Of a stretch of 64,000 bases of DNA, positions 8,226-15,266 are shown one piece after another (position 1 is the stretch's first letter; every line of letters begins with the position of its first letter). The notes under the pieces were generated by a model. That model was not told the DNA's origin and searched no databases. It saw only the letters and a program-made list of their open reading frames with translations. The position numbers and the translations under genes were made by a program. Where the stretch lies: contig JALHNM010000001.1 of assembly GCA_022843485.1 (NCBI GenBank), forward strand, positions 782,611 through 846,610. Direction: 5' to 3'. The DNA is from Fimbriimonadaceae bacterium. Lineage in GTDB: Bacteria; Armatimonadota; Fimbriimonadia; Fimbriimonadales; Fimbriimonadaceae.

Positions 8226-10142
8226 TCAGCGCCTCTGGGGTGCGGGCCGTCCCGTCTGGCGGCGGGCTTGCGGGGTCGCTCGTTTCTGCGCGACCTCGGC
8301 CCTGGGGTCGTAGTCGATCCCCATCTCCTTGGGCATGCCGTGAAGCTCGGGGTGTTGGTACTTGCCTCGCTCGTCGGCGTCTTTTGCCACCTCGACCGGA
8401 GCGCCGTTCTGGCGGACCCAGGCGTCGTTACGGGTCGCCTTGACCTCCCAGTCGACCTTTACGCGGCCTTTGCTCGTACGGATCCGGAACGTGTTGCCGG
8501 TGAACTCGCCGACTCGCTTCACCATCACGAAGTCCTCGCTGGAATCGACGACGGTGAGCTGGACGCGCGGATCCTTGTTGATCTCCATGAAGTAGTCGGG
8601 GAGGACGACCGTCGCCCAGCCGTTGGCGTCCGTCACCGCCGTGCCGTCATAAACGTTCTTCGGAACCGGACCCTCGGTGCAGTAGTGCTTGAGGTACTTG
8701 TTCGCCGGGTCGAGCGGGTGGTCGATGACGAACGACTTGGTGCCGCTCGCCCCAAAGGCTCCACTCGAGAAGACTCCAAACCCATTTGGATCGGGGTTGA
8801 AGCCGCGCACGCCGTTGGTCGAACTCCCGTCAGAAGCGTCAGCGACGCCATAGACGCCGCGCCCGGGGCTCGTGCGGGCCTGGCCCCAGACTCCGTAGGC
8901 CGTCGGGCCGTTGTTGTTGAAGGCGTCGGCGTAGACCCCGCGGTAGTTGCTGAAACCGGTGACGCCGGTACCGTTCACCCCGCCGCTGGTGCCCTCGACC
9001 CCAGACCCATCGGTGCTATTGGAAAAGCCCCGCACGCCAACCCCAGAAGTGTTCTGGGCGACTGATCTCCCATAGACGCCCGAGTCTCGGCCTTGGGCCT
9101 CAATGCCGTAGATTTCGCCGAAGAAATCACCGCCGCGGTAGTCCCCTTGCACAACCAAAGCGGTCGAATCCTGTAAGCCGGCCACCGTTGAGACGATCGA
9201 TGCGACGATCAGCCCGTTGGACTCGGCCCGCAGGGCCTCGCCCGAAGTCGAGTTGAACAACCCGCCGATGCCCGACGCGCTCCGTCCGTAGACGCCACGA
9301 CCGCTCGTGCTGTCGCTTTGCCCGAAGACGCCATAGGTCGTCCCCGTGGCGGCGCCCGCATAGCCGAAAACACCACGTCCCGACGTGCTGCTCGTCTCAA
9401 AGCGTCCGCCGAACGTCGTGCCGGTCGCCGCAGTGTTGAACCCCGATACGCCGCTTCCGGCGGTGCTCGCCGATCGGAACCGGCCCCCCCAGTTCAGGCC
9501 CGTTGTCGCGGTGGAGTCACCATAGACGCCCGCTCCAGACGTGGATGCCGTTTCGCCGTAGACGCCGTAGCCCGTCCCGGTCGCAAGGGTCGATCTGCCG
9601 AAGACACCGTATGTCCCCGCCGAGTTGGCGAAGACGCCGTATCCGCTCACGCTGTCCGAGTCGAAGAAGCCCCCATAGTTGGTGCCGGTGGTGGCATTTG
9701 CGAGCCCGAGGACGGCTCTTCCGGACGTGCTCTGCGACTCTCCGAACACGCCGTAGGCGGCACCGGTCGTCGCGGAGGCGAGCCCATAGACGCCCCTCCC
9801 GGTCGTGCTCGAGTTTGTGCCCGAGACGATCGCGCCGATTGCGACAGAGCCGCTCAGGTTCAAAGGGTTGGGGACGCCTTGCAAGAACGCGGTCGAGTCG
9901 AGTCCGTCGAGGAGCGTGGCGTTGACGCCGGTGACCCCCGCTCCGCCCCCGACGAACTGCCCGGCCCGGGCGGTGCCCGTGACGTTCGAGTTCCCAGTCT
10001 GGGGCACGCCCGGCGAAGCCGTCTGGAGCTGGACGAAGGAAGGCAGCGTCCCCCCGACCTGGGTCGAGGCGTGCCGGGTCGTGACGACGAGCAGCGAAAG
10101 GACCGTCAGAGAAACGGCGCCGTATCCGAAGTGTTTTTTCAT
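8226..10142 (-). CDS. Secreted fiber-like repeat protein A
   Basis: 638 residues. A signal peptide (MKKHFGYGAVSLTVLSLLVV, cleavage near STQ) leads into a module, QVGGTLPSFVQLQTASPG then QTGNSNVTGTARAGQFVGGG. Next come repeats of about 26 residues with the pattern VYGLASATTGAAYGVFGES, and a C-terminal domain (SFVIDHPLDPANKYLKHY, LPDYFMEIN, KVDWEVKATRNDAW). That last domain is known at the end of many bacterial secreted fiber or spike-like proteins; no enzymatic motif is seen. The same N-terminal module occurs in the next two large proteins and at 20450. It is probably a surface fiber or adhesin; this is inferred from architecture. Confidence 0.8.
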   Translation of the reverse strand: MKKHFGYGAVSLTVLSLLVVTTRHASTQVGGTLPSFVQLQTASPGVPQTGNSNVTGTARAGQFVGGGAGVTGVNATLLDGLDSTAFLQGVPNPLNLSGSVAIGAIVSGTNSSTTGRGVYGLASATTGAAYGVFGESQSTSGRAVLGLANATTGTNYGGFFDSDSVSGYGVFANSAGTYGVFGRSTLATGTGYGVYGETASTSGAGVYGDSTATTGLNWGGRFRSASTAGSGVSGFNTAATGTTFGGRFETSSTSGRGVFGYAGAATGTTYGVFGQSDSTSGRGVYGRSASGIGGLFNSTSGEALRAESNGLIVASIVSTVAGLQDSTALVVQGDYRGGDFFGEIYGIEAQGRDSGVYGRSVAQNTSGVGVRGFSNSTDGSGVEGTSGGVNGTGVTGFSNYRGVYADAFNNNGPTAYGVWGQARTSPGRGVYGVADASDGSSTNGVRGFNPDPNGFGVFSSGAFGASGTKSFVIDHPLDPANKYLKHYCTEGPVPKNVYDGTAVTDANGWATVVLPDYFMEINKDPRVQLTVVDSSEDFVMVKRVGEFTGNTFRIRTSKGRVKVDWEVKATRNDAWVRQNGAPVEVAKDADERGKYQHPELHGMPKEMGIDYDPRAEVAQKRATPQARRQTGRPAPQRR

Positions 10143-10231
10143 GAAGTGTTCCGACCCGCCAGGTGAGGGCCTAGTCTATCGTCTCAAGATCCCAACTCAG
10201 CCATGCTTGAACCGAAACCTAGTGGATTCAC

Positions 10232-11809
10232 CTACGGTCGACTGACCCGACTGTCGTCATTGGCACCAGGCCTTGGGATGTAGTCCATGCCCAGGCTCAC
10301 GGGTTTTCCGTAGAGCTCAGGATGTTGATACTTCCCTCGTTCTAGGCCGTGTTTTTCGACGACGTCCCTGATCTTCTTGGCACGGACGTAGAGGTCGTTG
10401 CGATCGGCCTTCACTTCCCAAGAGACTTCTACCGATGGTTTGTTCGTCCGGATCCGGAACCGGTCGCCCTTGATCTTTTGGACGACCTTCGCCCAGATGA
10501 AGTCGTTCGAGTCGGTTTCGTCCACAACGGTCAACTGGTACTTGAAGTTCGTGTTGATCTCCGCGAAGTAGTCGGGGAGCTCGACCCAAGCGTAGCCCTT
10601 CGAGTCGGTAACGACGTTCCCGACATAAAAGTTCTGCGGCACAGGGCTTTCAGCCGCGTAGTGGAGTAGATACTTGTTCTCAGGGTCGAACGGATGGTCG
10701 ATGCGGAAGGACTTGACGCCCGTCGCACCAAGTTCACCTACAGCGAACACACCATAGCCGTCGGGGCTGTCCGTTTGACCGCGCACTCCGTAGTTGACGC
10801 CAGTGTTCCGGTTGTTCAAGCCGTAGACGCCCCGGCCGAAGTCGCTGTCCGACTCGAAGCGGCCGCCGTACCCCAGGCCCGTGTCGGCGAAGTTTTCACC
10901 GAAGACACCGATGCCATCGCTGCTGAAGACTTGGCCCAACAGGCCGTAGGTGGAACCCGTGGAGGACGTCGCCAAGCCAAAGGCTCCTCGACCGGTCGTG
11001 CTGTCGCTCTCAAACCGGCCCCCGTAGTTCACCCCGGCGGTGGCTGTCGCACCGCCAAAGACTCCGCGTCCACTTAAACTCGCACTCTCGAACCGTCCGC
11101 CGTAGTTGAGCCCACCCGTGTTCGTCGCCAAGCCCCGCACTCCGATCCCCGTGTTGCTCCTCGTTTGGAAGAAACCACCAAAGTTGTTCCCTGAGTTCGC
11201 GATCGCAAAGCCAAAGACTCCAGTCCCAGTCGTGCTGTTGTTCTCGAACATCCCGCCATAGGTCGTACCGCTCGTCGCCGTGGACAGGCCGTACGCCCCT
11301 ATACCGGTCGAACTTTCGCTCTCAAACCGACCGCCGTACGTCACTCCAGTCGATGCTGTCGCGGCCCCGAAGACGCCTCTTCCGTTCACACTCGAGTTCG
11401 TGCCCCAGACTCCGTATGTGGCTCCTGTCGACGCCGTGGAGACGCCCTTGACGCCAGCCGTACCGAGGTTAGTGTTGCTGCCGCTCGTGCCGGTGATCGT
11501 CGGTGTAATCTGCGATCCACTGAGGCTCAACGGATTAGGGACGCCTTGCAAGAACGCGGTCGAGTCGAGCCCGTCGAGGAGGTTTGCGTTGACGTTGGTC
11601 AAGCCACCGCCACTGCCGATAAACTGACCGGCGATGGACGTGCCGCTGATGTTCGAGTTGCCGGTCTGCGCCGCACCAGGCGTGGACGTCTGAAGCTGCA
11701 CGAACCCCGGAAGCGTCCCCCCGACCTGGGTCTGGGCATTGCGGGTTGTCACTGCGAGGAGCGCAAGGACGCCGAGCGCGGTGGCTGTGAATCCGGTGGA
11801 CAGTCTCAT
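10232..11809 (-). CDS. Secreted fiber-like repeat protein B (paralog of A)
   Basis: 525 residues with the ATG at 11809, which gives a good signal peptide (MRLSTGFTATALGVLALLAV). A longer frame upstream lacks signal-peptide character. The order is as in its neighbour: QVGGTLPGFVQLQTSTPG module, LDGLDSTAFLQGVPNPLSLS linker, about ten repeats of the type YGGRFESDSTTGRGAFGLA, then the end domain (SFRIDHPFDPENKYLLHY, LPDYFAEIN, VSWEVKADRNDLY). The linker region is almost identical in DNA to that of protein A (about 9880-9925 and 11540-11585), so the pair arose by recent duplication or gene conversion. Same strand and order suggest tandem duplication. Confidence 0.8.
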   Translation of the reverse strand: MRLSTGFTATALGVLALLAVTTRNAQTQVGGTLPGFVQLQTSTPGAAQTGNSNISGTSIAGQFIGSGGGLTNVNANLLDGLDSTAFLQGVPNPLSLSGSQITPTITGTSGSNTNLGTAGVKGVSTASTGATYGVWGTNSSVNGRGVFGAATASTGVTYGGRFESESSTGIGAYGLSTATSGTTYGGMFENNSTTGTGVFGFAIANSGNNFGGFFQTRSNTGIGVRGLATNTGGLNYGGRFESASLSGRGVFGGATATAGVNYGGRFESDSTTGRGAFGLATSSTGSTYGLLGQVFSSDGIGVFGENFADTGLGYGGRFESDSDFGRGVYGLNNRNTGVNYGVRGQTDSPDGYGVFAVGELGATGVKSFRIDHPFDPENKYLLHYAAESPVPQNFYVGNVVTDSKGYAWVELPDYFAEINTNFKYQLTVVDETDSNDFIWAKVVQKIKGDRFRIRTNKPSVEVSWEVKADRNDLYVRAKKIRDVVEKHGLERGKYQHPELYGKPVSLGMDYIPRPGANDDSRVSRP

Positions 11810-12122
11810 GTTCTTAACCAACGTCCTGGCCAGCCAGGGCCACGAGTGATCGAGTTTCCCATGTCGGAACCGAAATTGGGGCCATCGGAGCAGAAAGCCG
11901 GTATCTGTGGCCTGAAAAAGGGGGGCGCTTCCCACTCCCGCGCCGGACCTCAATGGCTTTCAGGCGGACTCTGAAGCCGTCGAGATCACCGTATCGGCGA
12001 CGTGTCGTAACAACACTGCGGTAAAAGGTGCGCTTGCGGCTCTATACTGTTGAGGCTAGCGTCCCGTGACGCCGGAGTTCTGACGGTTGAGCTTCGGTCT
12101 TCGGGTCGCCTGGAGACAGCCC
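11810..12122. other. Divergent intergenic region between secreted-protein genes
   Basis: Leader region for the minus-strand gene starting at 11809 and the plus-strand gene starting at 12123. On the plus strand TATACT at 12043-12048 is a likely -10, giving a leader of roughly 70 bases. No further structure was recognised. Confidence 0.4.
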
Positions 12123-13478
12123 ATGAACCAGACCGCGCGCATCTCGCTCGTCGCCATCGGCGCCTTGGCCAGCGTCGGCCTCGTCGCCCTCTTCTCCTTA
12201 CCGGCCGTTGCCCAGGTGGGCGGCACGCTGCCCGCCTTTGTCGCCCTGCAGACCCAGTCGCCCGGCACCCCGCAAGTCGGCAACTCGAACATCGACGGGA
12301 TCGCCGCTGCCGATCGGGTCGTCGCCCGCACTGGCGTCTCCACCCCCGCCCTCACCATCGGCAACTCCCAGCCGGGCTTCCCGATCCAATTCCCGAACGC
12401 CACGGGCAGCAAGGTCTCGCTCTTCGGCCAGAGCGGCAACCACTACGGCATGGGTGTGCAGAACTTTCTGTACCAAATCTACGCCGACTCGCCCGCCGCC
12501 AGCATCGCCTTCGGCCATGGCTCCAGCGAGGCCTTCACCGAGGTCGCCCGGTTCACCGGCAGCGGTCGGCTCGGCATCGGCACGACCAGTCCCGGTGTCG
12601 AGCTCGACGTCAACGGCCGGATCCGCATGCGGACAAACCCGGTCTCGAACGGCGTGATGGTCGGCGACAACAACGGGTTTGCGTCGTGGAACCTGGTCGG
12701 CGCCAACTCGCTCCAGTTCGACGCAGGCTCCCTCAACCGGGTGACGAACAACAGCTTCTCGATCGGCAGCAACGGCATGGCCGGAGCCGCGGCCAAACGC
12801 ATCGAACTGTTCCGCACTGGCTCGGCCCAGCCCATGATCCGGCTCAACCCTGTCCCGGGCAATAACGGAGAGGTCACGGTCTACGGCAGCAACGACAGCC
12901 TGAACGTCCAACTCAGCGGCCTCGGCGTCGACGGTCGGCGCGGGTTCGTCTCGGTCTATGACGAAGCGTCCCTCAGCCTTGCCGCGATGTACGTGGACTC
13001 GAACCGCCAGGGCCGCATCCAGGCGACGGTCAAGACCTTCCGCGTGCCCGACCCGACCGAGCCCAAGAAGGACATCGTCTACGCCTGCATCGAAGGCCCC
13101 GAGGCGGCGATGTACACCCGCGGCACCGGCCGGCTCGCCTCGGGCAAGGCGCGCGTCAGCCTGCCCGACCACTTCCTCAAGCTCGCCAACCTGCAGACCA
13201 TGACCGTCCACCTCACGCCGCGCGGCGACTGCGAGGGCCTCTTCTACCAGCGCGACGGCAACGCCATCGTCGTCCGCGAGCTCCGCAAAGGCACGTCATC
13301 GGTCGAGTTCGACTGGGAAGTCAAGGCCGTGCGTAGCGGGTTCGAAGACTTCAAGGTCTATGAAGACTGGGACGACAACCCCGCCGTCTCCAACCACCCC
13401 CTCGAGCCGCAGTGGAAAGCCAGGCTCCAGGCCATCGCCGAGTCCAAAGCCCGACAAACCAACCCCCCCCCCCCCTAA
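12123..13478 (+). CDS. Secreted fiber-like protein with tail-spike style end domain
   Basis: 451 residues. Signal peptide MNQTARISLVAIGALASVGL ends near AVAQ, directly followed by the shared module QVGGTLPAFVALQTQSPG. The centre lacks the 26-residue repeats of its neighbours and has phage tail-fiber-like text (GRLGIGTTSPGVELDVNGRI). The end domain reads TFRVPDPTEPKKDIVYACIE, then LPDHFLKLANLQTMTVHLTP and VEFDWEVKAVRSGFEDFKVY, a relative of the end domain in proteins A and B. The start was set at the ATG giving a clean signal peptide. It ends in a run of prolines encoded by a C homopolymer, which is prone to slippage. It is divergent from protein B. Confidence 0.8.
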   Translation: MNQTARISLVAIGALASVGLVALFSLPAVAQVGGTLPAFVALQTQSPGTPQVGNSNIDGIAAADRVVARTGVSTPALTIGNSQPGFPIQFPNATGSKVSLFGQSGNHYGMGVQNFLYQIYADSPAASIAFGHGSSEAFTEVARFTGSGRLGIGTTSPGVELDVNGRIRMRTNPVSNGVMVGDNNGFASWNLVGANSLQFDAGSLNRVTNNSFSIGSNGMAGAAAKRIELFRTGSAQPMIRLNPVPGNNGEVTVYGSNDSLNVQLSGLGVDGRRGFVSVYDEASLSLAAMYVDSNRQGRIQATVKTFRVPDPTEPKKDIVYACIEGPEAAMYTRGTGRLASGKARVSLPDHFLKLANLQTMTVHLTPRGDCEGLFYQRDGNAIVVRELRKGTSSVEFDWEVKAVRSGFEDFKVYEDWDDNPAVSNHPLEPQWKARLQAIAESKARQTNPPPP

Positions 13479-13496
13479 CCACCCCACCCCCCTACA

Positions 13497-13610
13497 CCAC
13501 CACCCGCCCCAGCCATAAGAGCCCCGCCGCCTCCTCGACGAGCCGGATGGCTGCCGCGTAAGCCCCCGGCCCCACCGGCACCGTCACCGTCAGCCCCCCC
13601 GGCTTGGACT
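13497..13610 (-). pseudogene. C-terminal fragment of a tail-like gene
   Basis: About 37 codons (KPGGLTVTVPVGPGAYAAAI, then RLVEEAAGLLWLGRVVV and stop) match the last residues of the gene at 15267-16406 almost word for word, but no N-terminal part is present upstream. It is the relic of a second copy, 1.7 kb from the intact C-terminus. Confidence 0.75.
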
Positions 13611-13708
13611 GGGGGGGCCGCCGGGTCTTCTCGCGCTGTCCAAGGGCTTGTGGGACGACTGTAGAACAGTGCCCCAACGGGCGACCGCTCAATCGAGCCC
13701 CAATCTTA

Positions 13709-13773
13709 CGAGGGTTGAGGCATGAGGGGGCCCGCCGGTGAGAGAGCCCCAACCCTGCGAGGGTTGAGGCATG
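13709..13773. repeat. Two copies of a CAACCCT...AGGGTTGAGGCATG palindrome
   Basis: A degenerate copy (about 13709-13733) and a better copy (about 13748-13773) of a REP-like palindrome. The perfect copy is at 15221-15250. The copies stand just 3' of the lectin-like gene, and the perfect copy stands 5' of it. Confidence 0.75.
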
Positions 13774-13786
13774 TGAAGGGCCCAGG

Positions 13787-14944
13787 TTACTGCAACTCCC
13801 ACTCCACGAGATCCATGGCGTGGCACCAAACCGCAAGCGCGGCAGGGCCGGTCTGGAAGACCTCATACCTTGCCAGCAGCGTACCGTCCGCGTCGACCAG
13901 GTCGTTTGCGTCCCTTCTCGCTTCGTAGCTGAGGCGAACAGGGGTCGTTCCGACCGTGTCTGAACCGAGCGTCGTGAACGTGTTTGTGCTGAAGTTGAAG
14001 GCTTGCGTCCGTATCCTGAAAGCGCCGTTCGTCAGCATGCGGGAGACGGTGGTCAACCGGTAGTTCGCGACGAACGGAAGGAACGTATTGCCCGCGACGA
14101 TAACCGATACGGGCGGTACGGACTGGTTCGGGACGACGAACTTACAGACCTGCAGCTCGTCTCCGTCCTCGGTTACGAGGCTAAGTTCGTTGCCGCGCTG
14201 TAGCCGGCCTAGGGTCACGTCGAAGCTGAACGGGGGCTGCACCTCTGTGTTCGGCTTGAACGTCCAGCTGAGGATCTCGTGCCGGTCTGTGAGCGAACCG
14301 GTACAACCCGTGAATCCCACCCAGGCCTTTCCGTCGGCGAGAGCCATCTGCGTCTCCAGGGAGATTGGCACGCCAAGAACTGCGACGCCGTCGAGCACGA
14401 CCGTCAAGATGCCAAGGCCCCCGTCATACACGATCGTTGCACGGCGAACGCCGCCGCGAAGGCCCGAGACCGGGGTCGAGCCCAAGAACACCTGGTGATC
14501 GAGCGTCCCTCCGATTCCGCTAGCCGTCACGGCGACATGCTCGGATGCCGGGATAGGGTCGAACTCAGGGTTCCAAAACGTGTCGAACTCGATGGCGACG
14601 CCGTCCCTGATCGTGAAGTAACCGATGCCACCGCCGACCGGAAGGCTGCTCGCCGTGGGGCTCTCGTTCTGGACGACGAAGGCAAGCCCGTCGGCCCCAT
14701 CGCCGTCCTTGATCTCGAACTCGAACTCAGTCTGAAACCCGTTACGTACGGATTGGCGAATCAAATGCCAGGCGGCTCCGGTCGCACCGAAGTCAGGCGG
14801 GGTCAGTTCGATCCGGCCATTGCTGTAGGCCGCCGTACCGACAAGGCTGATCGGCTCGGTACCGGTAAAGAAAGGGTACGTGAACTGGGCGTGGCAGACT
14901 GCCGTGCATGCTGCGACTATGGCAAGGCAAATGGACTTCTTCAT
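13787..14944 (-). CDS. Secreted legume-lectin-like protein
   Basis: 385 residues. Signal peptide MKKSICLAIVAACTAVCHAQ. Residues about 20-220 look like an L-type (legume) lectin beta-sandwich: GFQTEFEFEIKDGDGADGLA, FVVQNE, GIGYFTIRDGVAIEFDTFWN, HVAV and KAWVGFTGCTGSLTDRHEIL, then SWTF, the usual closing strand. Such domains bind sugars. The C-terminal 160 residues are a separate beta-rich domain ending VRLSYEARRDANDLVDADGT and EWELQ, similar in style to the end of the protein at 58962. The ATG at 14944 gives the signal peptide; a longer frame does not. A Pho-box-like repeat lies about 60 bases upstream. Confidence 0.75.
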   Translation of the reverse strand: MKKSICLAIVAACTAVCHAQFTYPFFTGTEPISLVGTAAYSNGRIELTPPDFGATGAAWHLIRQSVRNGFQTEFEFEIKDGDGADGLAFVVQNESPTASSLPVGGGIGYFTIRDGVAIEFDTFWNPEFDPIPASEHVAVTASGIGGTLDHQVFLGSTPVSGLRGGVRRATIVYDGGLGILTVVLDGVAVLGVPISLETQMALADGKAWVGFTGCTGSLTDRHEILSWTFKPNTEVQPPFSFDVTLGRLQRGNELSLVTEDGDELQVCKFVVPNQSVPPVSVIVAGNTFLPFVANYRLTTVSRMLTNGAFRIRTQAFNFSTNTFTTLGSDTVGTTPVRLSYEARRDANDLVDADGTLLARYEVFQTGPAALAVWCHAMDLVEWELQ

Positions 14945-15001
14945 TTCGATCTCCCACCGTTGGCATGAAAACCGGCCAACCGGATCCATTGTTCAGGACA
15001 G

Positions 15002-15020
15002 TAGTTAAGGAATCGTTAAG
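15002..15020 (-). promoter_or_regulatory. Pho-box-like direct repeat upstream of lectin-like gene
   Basis: On the minus strand CTTAACGA and CTTAACTA are separated by TTC (period 11), oriented toward the lectin-like gene whose ATG is at 14944. Same layout as the sites before phnD and the PhnZ-like gene. Confidence 0.6.
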
Positions 15021-15220
15021 CTTCGCGTCGATCCTGCGTAACAGTCGGGGTGGGTGGCCAGGGTGACGGGATGGTCGTGCCCGGCCAACCTGGCTCGCAC
15101 TCCTCACGGCCTCTCGAAGTAACGAACACAGGTCCCTTGTCGCGCACGTCGGGTCGCCTGGCCCGGTCGCTCCGGTGGCTCAGCAATCCGGGCCTGCCCT
15201 CCGGGCCAGGCCGGGCTTCC

Positions 15221-15250
15221 ATGCCTCAACCCTGCGAGGGTTGAGGCATG
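15221..15250. repeat. Perfect palindrome ATGCCTCAACCCT-GCG-AGGGTTGAGGCAT
   Basis: Thirteen-base arms with a GCG loop. It lies immediately 3' of the tail-like gene and is the intact member of a repeat seen twice more at 13709-13773. It could be a REP element or an intrinsic transcription-end hairpin. Confidence 0.85.
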
Positions 15251-15266
15251 TGAACGTTGGTGGCCC

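Noticed and set aside
13709..13773. Possible small CRISPR array
   Set aside because: Only two unequal copies with one short gap and a palindrome inside; no cas genes.
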